DNA of 64,000 nt. It comes from a virus. The position numbers and the translations under genes are program-made. Where the stretch lies: the IMG/VR virus record IMGVR_UViG_3300032315_001572, positions 25,549-89,548 of that record, one strand, 5' to 3'. The notes beneath the pieces were generated by a model, which saw nothing but the letters and a program-made list of their open reading frames with translations, was not told where the DNA came from and did not search any database. How positions within the stretch are numbered: the first letter of the stretch is position 1; each line of letters starts with the position of its first letter. Below are positions 1 through 8,642 of the stretch, one piece after another.

Positions 1-276
1 GAAGAATCCGCTAGATCAAACTTTGCAATAGATAGCGTTAAGAATAAATGGATGTGTCAAGTTGGTGGATGGAAATGCCCATATAAAGATCCATATAAAT
101 ATTATGTTAAAGTAAATGATAAAGGCGAAGTAGTAGAAACTAGTCTAGAAGATAATTTTAAAGATATTAAAGGATTTAAAGTAGAAACTCGAACATATGA
201 AGGATGCCCTAAATTTCAAACTAGTTCTGCAAAAAATGAGTTTTTTGATGACTCAAAAGACGAATTTTTAGATTGA
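1..276 (+). CDS. C-terminal part of an unrecognised protein, cut by the window edge
   Basis: The reading frame is open from base 1 and ends at a TGA at 274-276, so the gene begins left of the window; the internal ATG at 52 is not a convincing start. The visible 91 residues contain Cys at three places (MCQVGG, WKCPYK, EGCPKF) and a strongly acidic tail (DDSKDEFLD). I do not recognise the family. An acidic C-terminus is common in phage replication and ssDNA-binding proteins, and the gene lies just upstream of the DNA polymerase genes, so a replication role is possible but unproven. Its stop codon lies inside the -35 box of the next promoter. Confidence 0.7.
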   Translation, partial: EESARSNFAIDSVKNKWMCQVGGWKCPYKDPYKYYVKVNDKGEVVETSLEDNFKDIKGFKVETRTYEGCPKFQTSSAKNEFFDDSKDEFLD

Positions 277-301
277 TATTTTTATAAACTTCTGTTATAT
301 T
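273..301 (+). promoter_or_regulatory. sigma-70-type early promoter (leaderless)
   Basis: TTGATA at 273-278, a 17-nt spacer, and TATATT at 296-301. The -35 box contains the TGA stop of the preceding gene. The -10 box ends 7 nt before the ATG at 309, so transcription should start at or next to that ATG; no Shine-Dalgarno is visible. Confidence 0.6.
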
Positions 302-308
302 GGTAAAA

Positions 309-1055
309 ATGATACCTTTATTTAAATCTCATTATTCTTTAGGAAGATCTATTCTTACCCTAGAGGATAAGTCTGAAAGAGATGAGTATCCAGACTCTAT
401 TATTCAAATAGCTAAACAAAATAAATTAAAAGAGATATTCCTAGTAGAGGATAACATGTCTTCATTTCTTGAAGCTTATACAAATTGCAAAAATAATAAT
501 ATTAAATTGAATTATGGATTAAGAATTTCAGTTACAGAGTCGATGGTTGATAAAACTGAAGAATCAAGAGTTAAAAACTCAAAACTTATACTTTTCTTTA
601 AAAATAAAAAAGGCTATGAATCTTTAACTAAGCTATTTAGTATTGGCGCAAAAGATGGTTTTTATTATGAACCTAGATTAGATTATGCAACAATAAAGAA
701 TAACTGGTCAGACGATCTAATCATGGGTATTCCATTCTACGATTCTTTTATATTTAATAATACTCTAAAAAATAGCATATGTGTTCCTCAAATAGACTTT
801 ACCAAACCAGTAGCATTTATTGAACAGAACGAACTACCTTTTGATTTTCTTATTAAAGATAAAATGCTATCATTTGCAGAAAAGAATAAACTAGAAGTTT
901 TTAATGCAAAAAGCATTTATTATACTGATAGAAAAGACTTTAAAACATATTTGACCTTTAGATGTATCAATAAAAGGACTGTTCTGAATAAACCAGACCT
1001 TGAGCATATGAGTAGTAATGAATTTTGTTTTGAAAGTTGGAAAAATAAAAAATGA
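309..1055 (+). CDS. dnaE: DNA polymerase III alpha subunit, N-terminal PHP-domain half (split gene)
   Basis: This 248-residue protein resembles the N-terminal PHP region of bacterial DnaE polymerases, beginning MIPLFKSHYSLG where DnaE has a metal-binding His-x-His segment. Here the metal ligands look degenerate (FKSHYS in place of VHSDYS), so PHP nuclease activity is doubtful. The protein ends just where the PHP domain would join the palm, and the palm is encoded separately at 2393-4984, so the two would have to act together. ATG 309 is preferred to an in-frame TTG at 300, which overlaps the -10 box. The stop overlaps the next gene by 4 nt (ATGA), indicating an operon. Confidence 0.75.
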   Translation: MIPLFKSHYSLGRSILTLEDKSERDEYPDSIIQIAKQNKLKEIFLVEDNMSSFLEAYTNCKNNNIKLNYGLRISVTESMVDKTEESRVKNSKLILFFKNKKGYESLTKLFSIGAKDGFYYEPRLDYATIKNNWSDDLIMGIPFYDSFIFNNTLKNSICVPQIDFTKPVAFIEQNELPFDFLIKDKMLSFAEKNKLEVFNAKSIYYTDRKDFKTYLTFRCINKRTVLNKPDLEHMSSNEFCFESWKNKK

Positions 1056-1549
1056 AGACATTAGAAATACCAAAAAAGATTAATGCTCATGGTTCTAAAT
1101 GCCGTCAAATTGAAGGCAACGAAGAAAGAACCAGAGATTACAAAGATATGCTTTATTTATACGAAAAACTTTGGGCACAAGATGCAGATTTAATAAATTT
1201 TCATTACTTAGGATCTCAAAGAGTTCTTGATTCAATTTTGGAATTAACAAGAATAGATAGCGAAAATATGCCTAAAGATTTATACTTCGATAAAATATTA
1301 CATAGATTCAAAGAAAGAGATTCTCAAAGAGCAAATATTGTAGATATAGGAAATAGACTCAATACTACAGTTTACATAGTTGCTTTTTTAAAGAACTTGC
1401 AGAGATATAAAATATATAACCTTACGAAAGATGATGGAGTTTGGATAGAAATGAATCAAGCAGAACATATAGAATGGCATCATCAAATGAGAGGCTATAG
1501 TTTTGATGAATTTTTAGATTTTAAACCCTACTATCCAAAGTATATTTAA
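1052..1549 (+). CDS. unknown protein inside the split polymerase operon
   Basis: A 165-residue charged, mostly helical-looking protein overlapping the PHP gene by 4 nt and lying 1 nt before the exonuclease gene. I see no signal peptide, membrane segment or catalytic motif I can name. A His/Trp/Glu-rich patch near residues 130-145 (AEHIEWHHQ) could bind a metal, but that is speculation. Tight coupling to both halves of the polymerase and the proofreading exonuclease suggests a replisome accessory. It has no HNH or LAGLIDADG signature, so it is not an obvious homing endonuclease that split the polymerase. Confidence 0.75.
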   Translation: MKTLEIPKKINAHGSKCRQIEGNEERTRDYKDMLYLYEKLWAQDADLINFHYLGSQRVLDSILELTRIDSENMPKDLYFDKILHRFKERDSQRANIVDIGNRLNTTVYIVAFLKNLQRYKIYNLTKDDGVWIEMNQAEHIEWHHQMRGYSFDEFLDFKPYYPKYI

Positions 1550-1550
1550 T

Positions 1551-2189
1551 ATGGACGAACATCTTCTAAGATATAATAAAAATAAAACTTTGGTATTCAT
1601 AGATTGTGAGACATTTAATCTTTGTCTTAATTTCTGCCATAATATTCCATGGCAAATAGCTATGTTAAAAATCCAAGGCGATAAAAAGATAGATCAAAAG
1701 AATTTCTATTTAAAATGGCAGACAGATTTAAAGATCAGCCAAGATGCAGCTAGAATAACAAGATATGATCATAAGAAAGTTCAAAAAGAGGGACACGATC
1801 CAAAAGAAATATTTCCAACGATTAAAGATTGGCTAGATAATGCAGATTATATTATTGGCCATAATACCCTTGGATTTGACATTTATCTTATAAAAGAGTA
1901 TTATAAATACATGGGTTGTAATTGGGATCATCTTGTAAGTAAATTTATTGATACAAACGCAATAGCAAGAGGTATAAAATACGAAATGCCTTACAATTCA
2001 AAAGATAACTTAACTGAATATCAATATAAAATTCTTCATACTAGAAAAAAGAATGTAAAAAGCTCCTTGACTTTCCTAGGGAAAGAAAATGGAATAGAGC
2101 ATGATTACGAAAAACTTCATGATGCCATTAATGATCTTGACTTGAATTTAAAAGTATGGAATAAATTGAAATGGCAATTAGAGGTATAA
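1551..2189 (+). CDS. DEDDh-family 3'-5' exonuclease (DnaQ-like proofreading subunit)
   Basis: The 212-residue protein shows the three Exo motifs in order: FIDCETF (Asp18, Glu20), IIGHNTLGFD (Asp110), and a C-terminal H-x4-D (His190, Asp195). This is the DEDDh arrangement of the epsilon subunit of Pol III and related exonucleases. It would remove mismatched 3' ends for the polymerase encoded on either side, and its presence fits the degenerate PHP site of the split alpha subunit. The gene starts 1 nt after the preceding stop and is followed 1 nt later by the next gene. A role in DNA degradation or recombination is possible, but proofreading is favoured by position. Confidence 0.85.
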   Translation: MDEHLLRYNKNKTLVFIDCETFNLCLNFCHNIPWQIAMLKIQGDKKIDQKNFYLKWQTDLKISQDAARITRYDHKKVQKEGHDPKEIFPTIKDWLDNADYIIGHNTLGFDIYLIKEYYKYMGCNWDHLVSKFIDTNAIARGIKYEMPYNSKDNLTEYQYKILHTRKKNVKSSLTFLGKENGIEHDYEKLHDAINDLDLNLKVWNKLKWQLEV

Positions 2190-2190
2190 C

Positions 2191-2409
2191 ATGGCATCAC
2201 TAGACGATATTTATGATATAATCCAAAAACTAGAAGATGGTGAAATAGAGTATTTACTTATTACTGTTCAAAAAGGTAAAAAGCAAGGCAAAGCAGATGT
2301 ATTCTTTAGTTTAAAAGACAAAGCTTCCATGAAAATACTAGCAACTGGATTAGATGCTTTTAATAAAGAAATAGATAATATCGAGAAGCAAGATGAAGAC
2401 GATGAATAA
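2191..2409 (+). CDS. small acidic protein, unknown
   Basis: A 72-residue protein with predicted alternating helix and strand (IEYLLITVQKGKK) and a highly acidic tail ending EKQDEDDE. No family recognised. It begins 1 nt after the exonuclease and its last 17 nt overlap the start of the polymerase palm gene, so translation of the two is probably coupled. Being wedged between exonuclease and polymerase, it may be a small replisome subunit, but nothing in the sequence proves it. Confidence 0.7.
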   Translation: MASLDDIYDIIQKLEDGEIEYLLITVQKGKKQGKADVFFSLKDKASMKILATGLDAFNKEIDNIEKQDEDDE

Positions 2410-4984
2410 TATTCTAAAAGACGAAGTTTTATATAGTAAATTTACTACTACTGATCTTGGGTTGCATGGAGTCAGACTTCCAGAATTTAATATTGATGCG
2501 TCCTTAAAAAGACATCTTAATATTAGCGAAGATGTTTCTAATTATGATTTTCTTAGAGCATTAGCTTTGAATGGTTTTAAGGACTTAAAAATAGAAAAAG
2601 ACAATAAAGATTATAAAAAATATATTGACCGAGCAAAACATGAACTAGAAACATTAAAAGAATTAGGATTTACAGATTATATTTTACTAGTATGGGATGT
2701 TATTAATTTTTGTAAGACAAGTAGCATACCAGTTGGATTAGGTAGGGGTTCAGCAGCGGGTTCACTTATTCTTTATCTAATCGGCGTAACTAGAATTGAT
2801 CCAGTTAAATATGACCTTTATTTTGAAAGATTTATATCAAAGATTCGAGCTAAAAAGCAGGTTATTGATGGAATAATGTATCTTGATGGTAGTTTGATGT
2901 GTGACGTTGATTTGGATATTTGCTATTATAATCGCCAAAAAGTATTACAATATTTGGAATCTAAATTTAAAGGTAAAACTAGCAAAATCTTAACTCTCAA
3001 CACTTTGAGTGGAAAACTTTTAATCAAGGAATGTGGTAAAATCGTTGGAGAAAAGACAGAAGAAGAAATGACCAATATTTCTTCATTGATTCCAAAAGTT
3101 TATGGTCAAGTTAAAGATATTAATACTGCATATGAAGAAGTAGAAAAATTTAAAGATTGGTGTGATGAAAATAAAGAAACATTTCAAATTGCCTTAAAAC
3201 TAAGAGATCTTATTAAAAATAAGGGAGTTCACCCATCTGGAGTTCTTCTTTCTTATTATGATTTAGAAACAGTATGTCCAACAGAATTTTCTTCTGATAA
3301 AGAACCAGTTTCAAGTTTTGATATGAATTGGGTTAGTTTATTTAACATTAAACTTGATATCTTGGGCTTAAGAAGCGTGTCAGTTGTAGATGATGTTTGT
3401 AAAAACATTGGTATTAAAGTAGAAGACATTGATCTAAATCATGAATCTATTTATAGAAATCTACAAGATCTAAAATCTCCTCATGGGCTTTTTCAAATCG
3501 AAGCAGAAACTAATTTTAGAGTTTGCCAAAAAGTAAAACCGAAGAATCTTGAAGAACTCAGTGGAGTTTTAGCTTTAGCAAGACCTGGAGCATTACAATT
3601 TGTTGATAAATATGCTGCTCATACAAATTATCAACAATCAGAAAGTATTCATCCGTTTTTTGATGATATTCTAAAGCAAACTGGCGGAGTAGCTTTATAT
3701 CAAGAGCAATTAATGAAGATGGCTAATAAGATTGGATTTACTTTGGACGAAGCAGAAATCTTAAGAAGAATCGTTGGTAAAAAGAAAACAGAGGAAATTA
3801 AAGCTTGGAAAAAGAAGATTGAATCAAAGATTAAAGAAAATAAAATACCCAAAGAAGTAGGAGAGATCCTGTGGAAGATTCTTGAAGATTCAGCAAATTA
3901 TTCATTTAATAAAAGTCACTCGTTGGCTTACGCAGCTTTAGCAGCAGTTACAATTTATTTGAAATTCAATCATCCTCAACAATTCTTTTTATCTTTATTG
4001 AAAATGAGCAGAAACGAACCAGATCCAATTGGTGAAATTTCTAAGATTCAAAAAGAAATGCATGAATTCGAGATTAAATTACTTCCTCCACACATTATCA
4101 AATCAGAAATGGATTTCTCAATAGAAGATAAAGATATTAGATTTGGCTTATTATCTATCAAGGGAATTAGTGATAAGTCTATCGAAAAACTAAACAGCTT
4201 CAGAAATAAGTATTCTAATAAGTTTGAAATTTTCCAAGCAGCAGAAGAAGCTAATCTTAATATTGGAGTATTATCATCCTTGATTCAGGCTGGAGCATTG
4301 AGTGGTTTTAATCAATCTAGAAGTAAAATTGTACTAGAAGCCCAATTATGGAATATTTTAACAGCTAAAGAGAAAAAGTATTCAATTTCATTCGCAGATA
4401 AGTTTGATTATGATTTGATTAAAATTATTAAGCATCTCAATAAATTTACTGACGAAAAGAATCATTTGGTTATTAAAGATAATAGATTAAATACTATTAA
4501 AGCAAAATATGCGCCATATCTTGAAATCTATAATCAGAATAGTAAAAGTGAAAGTTTTGCGAATTGGTATTATGAAAAAAAACTTTTGGGATATACATAC
4601 AATAAAAATTTAAGAGATATTTTTGCAGAGAAAAGAGAAAACCTTAAATATGTTAGCGATATTATAGACGAACCAGTTAATAGTAAAGTGGCATTTGTTG
4701 GCCAAATAGAAGAAGTATATACTGGCGTATCTAAAAATGAAAAGAAAACTAGATATGTAAGACTAAAAATATCAGACGAAACCAGCTCAATAAGCACATT
4801 AATATTTAATGATAATATTGAGAATAATAAATTATTAAATAATAAAGCTTTTGAAGAGGGTAATATCGTTATAGCAAAAGGCTCTAAAAGAGATGATTGT
4901 ATATTTGGAGACTTAATAGCTATTCAAGATCATCAAATTTATATGAAATTAAATGATTTAAAAAAGACAGATAAAAATAATTGA
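2393..4984 (+). CDS. dnaE: DNA polymerase III alpha subunit, palm/fingers/OB half (split gene)
   Basis: An 863-residue C-family polymerase lacking the PHP domain. Family landmarks occur in order: GLGRGSAAGS (115-124), the palm acid motif CDVDLD (Asp171, Asp173), KGVHPSGVL (277-285), KLDILGL with the third acid Asp322, YQEQLMKMA (436-444), LRRIVGKKK (458-466), FNKSHSLAYA (505 on), tandem HhH (SIKGISDKSIEKL) and a C-terminal OB-fold (VAFVGQIEEVY). The PDFDVDF motif of E. coli reads CDVDLDI here and follows a longer loop. With the upstream PHP gene the total is 1111 residues, close to E. coli DnaE at 1160. The start overlaps the previous gene; ATG 2402 is an alternative. No clear clamp-binding pentapeptide was found. 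Confidence 0.93.
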   Translation: MKTMNNILKDEVLYSKFTTTDLGLHGVRLPEFNIDASLKRHLNISEDVSNYDFLRALALNGFKDLKIEKDNKDYKKYIDRAKHELETLKELGFTDYILLVWDVINFCKTSSIPVGLGRGSAAGSLILYLIGVTRIDPVKYDLYFERFISKIRAKKQVIDGIMYLDGSLMCDVDLDICYYNRQKVLQYLESKFKGKTSKILTLNTLSGKLLIKECGKIVGEKTEEEMTNISSLIPKVYGQVKDINTAYEEVEKFKDWCDENKETFQIALKLRDLIKNKGVHPSGVLLSYYDLETVCPTEFSSDKEPVSSFDMNWVSLFNIKLDILGLRSVSVVDDVCKNIGIKVEDIDLNHESIYRNLQDLKSPHGLFQIEAETNFRVCQKVKPKNLEELSGVLALARPGALQFVDKYAAHTNYQQSESIHPFFDDILKQTGGVALYQEQLMKMANKIGFTLDEAEILRRIVGKKKTEEIKAWKKKIESKIKENKIPKEVGEILWKILEDSANYSFNKSHSLAYAALAAVTIYLKFNHPQQFFLSLLKMSRNEPDPIGEISKIQKEMHEFEIKLLPPHIIKSEMDFSIEDKDIRFGLLSIKGISDKSIEKLNSFRNKYSNKFEIFQAAEEANLNIGVLSSLIQAGALSGFNQSRSKIVLEAQLWNILTAKEKKYSISFADKFDYDLIKIIKHLNKFTDEKNHLVIKDNRLNTIKAKYAPYLEIYNQNSKSESFANWYYEKKLLGYTYNKNLRDIFAEKRENLKYVSDIIDEPVNSKVAFVGQIEEVYTGVSKNEKKTRYVRLKISDETSSISTLIFNDNIENNKLLNNKAFEEGNIVIAKGSKRDDCIFGDLIAIQDHQIYMKLNDLKKTDKNN

Positions 4985-5009
4985 CATTTCTAAATATAGA
5001 TAGTAACAT
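4981..5009 (+). promoter_or_regulatory. sigma-70-type early promoter (leaderless)
   Basis: TTGACA at 4981-4986, a 17-nt spacer and TAACAT at 5004-5009. The -35 box contains the TGA stop of the polymerase gene. The -10 ends 8 nt before ATG 5018 and no Shine-Dalgarno is visible, so a leaderless transcript is predicted. Confidence 0.65.
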
Positions 5010-5017
5010 TAAGTAAT

Positions 5018-5560
5018 ATGATATCATTTTATAAACCAAATAGTAAGAATACAGGTACAGCTTGTAGTTTCAGTGTTAATTCAAAAGACAATTCAGTATG
5101 GGGATCATTAATCAAGCAAAGCTCTTGGAACGATGCCAAAAAGATTGGTTCTTTTTCTGAAAATCAAAATAATCCCAATAAAAGTGTTAAGGTTAAATTT
5201 TCATTAACAGAAGCAGCTGGACTTCTTGACTCTCTAGAAAGAAATACAGAATTTTCGGCTTATCATACCTCAGAGAAACAAATTACAAAAATTAAATTAG
5301 CGCCCTATATTAGGGATGAAAAACAAGTTGGATTTTCGTATAGCGTAAATAAAGAAGACAAGCAAAATGTTGAAAACAAACAATCATATTTGATTGGTTT
5401 TTATTTTAACGAAGCAAGATTATTAAAAGAATTTTTGACTTATTCTTTAAATTCTGTTTTTGAAGCTCAACGAATCGAAGCTATAAAGAAAGCAAAAAAT
5501 TCCACAAAAGAAACTAAAGAAGTTGGCGAAGGTAATCAAGAAGATAGCGAACTCTGGTAA
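5018..5560 (+). CDS. candidate single-stranded DNA-binding protein (PC4/whirly-like)
   Basis: A 180-residue protein with a beta-rich first 120 residues (for example KVKFSLTEAAGLLDSLERN, then IKLAPYI and VGFSYSVN), a layout like the ssDNA-binding PC4/whirly-type proteins of large phages. A long charged helix follows, then an acidic C-terminus ending in an aromatic residue (EDSELW). Such tails, like the DDDIPF end of bacterial SSB, recruit partner proteins. It has its own strong promoter directly behind the DNA polymerase, as expected for a protein needed in quantity during replication. The family call rests on pattern resemblance only. Its TAA overlaps the next ATG by one base. Confidence 0.5.
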   Translation: MISFYKPNSKNTGTACSFSVNSKDNSVWGSLIKQSSWNDAKKIGSFSENQNNPNKSVKVKFSLTEAAGLLDSLERNTEFSAYHTSEKQITKIKLAPYIRDEKQVGFSYSVNKEDKQNVENKQSYLIGFYFNEARLLKEFLTYSLNSVFEAQRIEAIKKAKNSTKETKEVGEGNQEDSELW

Positions 5561-7476
5561 TGGAACGAAAAAAGAAAGTTTTAATACAAACAGACTTCTC
5601 TCTAGCCAAAACTGGCTTTGGAAGAAACGCTAAAACTTTACTTAAACATTTATATTTCACAAATAAATATGATCTAGTTCATTATTCGTGTGGAATGACT
5701 TATGATCATCCAGAATTTAAGAAAACTCCTTGGAAAACCGTAGGCTCTTTGCCTAATACTCAACAAGAACTCGATCAATTAAATAGAGATCCTAATTTAG
5801 CTAGAATGGCAAGCTATGGAGCACATCTTTTAGATAAAGTTATTAATGATGAAAAACCAGATATTTATATTGGTGTTCAAGATATTTGGGGGGTTGATTT
5901 TGCTATAGAAAAGCCTTGGTTTAATAAAATCGCATCAGTAATTTGGACCACTTTAGATTCACTTCCTATTCTTCAATCCGCTGTAACTAATGCTCCAAAG
6001 ATTAAAAACTACTGGATTTGGAGTAATTTCGCTACAAAAGCTTTACATAAACTTGGATATAGTCATGTTAAGACTATGCATGGCTCACTAGAAGATCAAG
6101 AATTTTATCGTTTATCGGATTTTGATAGAAATCAACTTAGAAAAAAACATAATATTCCACAAGATGCATTTGTAATTGGATTTGTTTTTAGAAATCAATT
6201 AAGAAAAAGTGTTCCAAATTTATTACAAGGTTACGCTTTATGGAAAAAGAATAATCCAGAAATTAAAAATACATATCTTCTTTTACATACTCATTGGGGA
6301 GAAGGATGGAATATTCATAAACTTGCTTCAGAATTTGGAGTAAATCATAACGAAATATTAACAACTCATATTTGTAGAAATTGTGGAGAATATGAAATTA
6401 AACCATTTTCTGGATTAGATACAGACTGTAGATTTTGTAAAGCACAAAAAAGTCAAACCACAACAAATGTATCAGTAGGAGTCACAGAGCAACAATTAAA
6501 TGAAGTGTATAATTTTATGGATGTTTATTGCCATCCATTTACAAGCGGTGGACAAGAAATACCAATTCAAGAAGCTAAATTAACTGAACTTATTACTCTT
6601 GTCACAAATTATAGTTGTGGAGAAGAAATGTGTGAGGTAGACGCTAATTCTCTCCCATTAGAATGGAATGAATATAGAGAGCATGGCACAGAATTTATCA
6701 AAGCTTCTACTTATCCAGAATCAATAGCTAAACAATTAAGTATTGTATATAAAATGCCACAACATAAAAGACTTGAAATGGGTAAAAAAGCTAGAGAATG
6801 GACTATTAAAAATTTCGGTATTCAAAACGTAGGAAAATCTATAGAAGAATTTATAGATAAACAGCCATTAGCTGATTGGACCAAAGTACTAGAGAACTCT
6901 CAGGACAAGAAAGACCCATATTTTCAAATGCCGAATATTTTAGATGATGGCGATTGGATATTATCAATGTATCATAATATTCTGAAAATGAAGAATATTG
7001 ACAAAAATGATTCTGGCTATCAATACTGGATGGGTGAATTGGCCAAAGGCGCAAAAAGACAAGATCTAGAAAATTATTTCAGAAATGTAGCTTTAAAAGA
7101 AAGCGGAGAAGACAAACAAGTAAAATTCGAAGATCATTTAGATAAAAATGATAAAGGCAGAGTAATTTATGTTATGCCAGAAAGCGCTGGAGACATCTTC
7201 CTTAGTACGTCTTTATTTAAATCTATTAAGAATAGATATCCAGATTATAGTTTATATGTTGCTACAAAACCACAATACAAAGAGATTCTAGAAGGCAACC
7301 CATATGTTCATAAATGGATTGAATATAATCCAATCATGGATAACCTAATTTGGTTAGAAGGCAATAATCAACATGATGGATACTTTGATATTGCTTATTT
7401 GCCATATACTTGCACTCAAAGAAATTTAAATTATCTTCACAATGGTTTAGATAAAGTAGAATTTCAATTAACTTGA
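5560..7476 (+). CDS. multidomain glycosyltransferase: GT4-like, DUF4214-like linker, GT9 N-terminal half
   Basis: A 638-residue protein. Residues 1-435 resemble GT-B family 4 transferases: VLIQTDFSLAKTGFGR at the N-terminus and an EX7E-like site GGQEIPIQEAKL that keeps Glu337 but has Gly in place of the first Glu. A zinc-ribbon-like insert (Cys271, 274, 289, 292) interrupts the C-terminal half. Around 465-530 is a DUF4214-like segment (MYHNILKM, YQYWMGELAKG). From about 545, RVIYVMPESAGDIFLSTSLF matches the N-terminal Rossmann half of GT9 (ADP-heptose transferase) enzymes. The rest of GT9 is in the next gene. Possible targets are host surface glycan, virion glycoprotein or modified DNA; the sequence does not decide. 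Confidence 0.8.
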   Translation: MERKKKVLIQTDFSLAKTGFGRNAKTLLKHLYFTNKYDLVHYSCGMTYDHPEFKKTPWKTVGSLPNTQQELDQLNRDPNLARMASYGAHLLDKVINDEKPDIYIGVQDIWGVDFAIEKPWFNKIASVIWTTLDSLPILQSAVTNAPKIKNYWIWSNFATKALHKLGYSHVKTMHGSLEDQEFYRLSDFDRNQLRKKHNIPQDAFVIGFVFRNQLRKSVPNLLQGYALWKKNNPEIKNTYLLLHTHWGEGWNIHKLASEFGVNHNEILTTHICRNCGEYEIKPFSGLDTDCRFCKAQKSQTTTNVSVGVTEQQLNEVYNFMDVYCHPFTSGGQEIPIQEAKLTELITLVTNYSCGEEMCEVDANSLPLEWNEYREHGTEFIKASTYPESIAKQLSIVYKMPQHKRLEMGKKAREWTIKNFGIQNVGKSIEEFIDKQPLADWTKVLENSQDKKDPYFQMPNILDDGDWILSMYHNILKMKNIDKNDSGYQYWMGELAKGAKRQDLENYFRNVALKESGEDKQVKFEDHLDKNDKGRVIYVMPESAGDIFLSTSLFKSIKNRYPDYSLYVATKPQYKEILEGNPYVHKWIEYNPIMDNLIWLEGNNQHDGYFDIAYLPYTCTQRNLNYLHNGLDKVEFQLT

Positions 7477-7490
7477 TATATCATAAATAA

Positions 7491-8642
7491 ATGAGACTCT
7501 TGGACACATACGCAACAAATACAGGATCAAAAATAGATAAACCATTTATATATACAAAATATTTTCCACTTCCTCAACAAGAATATATAACAATTCAAAG
7601 CCAAACTCCTTATGATTCTAGAAATTATTCATATTGGCAAGAAGTTATTAATTTACTACAACCGTTTTTATCAAAAGCTAATATTTGCATAGTCCAAGTA
7701 GGAACAAAAGATGAAAAACAATTAGGTGGAGTAATTAATTTATTGGGGCAAACCAATATAAATCAATTAGCTTATATTGTTCAAAATTCTAAATTACATT
7801 TTGGTGCGGATAGTTTTTGTGTACATTTAGCTTCAAGCTTCGATCTTCCTATTGTTTCATTATATAGCATTAGTAATCCTAGTGTCGCGGGCCCACATTT
7901 TGGAAATAAAGATAAGCATATTCTACTAAAAGGATATGAAAGAATTGGAAATAAAAAACCATCGTATTCACAAGTAGAAACCCCTAAATCTATTGATGCT
8001 ATTAAACCAGAAGAAATTGCAGAAGGCATATTAAAATTATTAAATATTGAATTTCCTAAAATGCCAGAAACAGTATTTATTGGTCAAGATTTTAATGTTA
8101 AAAGTTTTGAAATTATACCAGATCAACCCATGGATCTTAGCTCGATACCAGTTGAAAATCCAATTATCAGATTAGATTATTCTTTTAATGAAGAAGCTCT
8201 AGAGTCAATCTTATCTCAAAGAAAAAGCATAGTTTTCACTAATAAACCTATTAAAAAAGATACAATTGAAAAATACAAGCAAAATATCAATCAATTAATC
8301 TATATTATTGAAGAAGATAATAGCGTAAATTTTGTTAAATTATTAAAGAGCAATTCTATTAATTATGTTCTATTATCATTCCTACCAGAAGAAGTTTTAA
8401 ATAAATTTAAAATTGATTATATGGATTATAATTTAATCGTTAATAGAAAGCATAAGACAAAAGAAGAGACAAAGATATCAAATATTGATAATTTTTATTA
8501 TAATTCCTCAAGAACATTATATTCTTCTAAAGGTAAAAGTGTGTCTAAATATGACTGGTTAAATGGAACTGGTAATAAAGTAGTAGACGATGTTGAATTT
8601 TGGAAAGAAGTAGATAATTTTTATATTTTTAAGTTGACTTGA
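7491..8642 (+). CDS. GT9 glycosyltransferase C-terminal half plus extra domain (split gene)
   Basis: A 383-residue protein whose first 190 residues resemble the C-terminal nucleotide-sugar-binding half of GT9 enzymes: YITIQSQT, CIVQVGTKDE, and GADSFCVHLASSFDLPIVSLY, matching the family's G-x-D-S-x-x-x-H-x-A core. The N-terminal half lies at the end of the upstream gene, 14 nt away in a different frame, with a stop codon directly before this ATG, so the split is real in this sequence. The last 190 residues are an unrecognised alpha/beta region. The upstream and downstream proteins would have to associate for a complete GT-B fold. Confidence 0.75.
   Translation: MRLLDTYATNTGSKIDKPFIYTKYFPLPQQEYITIQSQTPYDSRNYSYWQEVINLLQPFLSKANICIVQVGTKDEKQLGGVINLLGQTNINQLAYIVQNSKLHFGADSFCVHLASSFDLPIVSLYSISNPSVAGPHFGNKDKHILLKGYERIGNKKPSYSQVETPKSIDAIKPEEIAEGILKLLNIEFPKMPETVFIGQDFNVKSFEIIPDQPMDLSSIPVENPIIRLDYSFNEEALESILSQRKSIVFTNKPIKKDTIEKYKQNINQLIYIIEEDNSVNFVKLLKSNSINYVLLSFLPEEVLNKFKIDYMDYNLIVNRKHKTKEETKISNIDNFYYNSSRTLYSSKGKSVSKYDWLNGTGNKVVDDVEFWKEVDNFYIFKLT

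Noticed and set aside
300-308. TTG start at 300 for the PHP gene
   Set aside because: It overlaps the -10 box; ATG 309 has the better start context and matches the family start.
1052-2409. Homing endonuclease or intein splitting the polymerase
   Set aside because: No HNH, LAGLIDADG or GIY-YIG motif and no intein border residues were seen in the intervening genes.
7473-7501. A fourth early promoter before the GT9 half gene
   Set aside because: TTGATA is present at the stop codon, but no -10 box is found 17 nt downstream, and the TATCAT near the ATG has no -35 partner.
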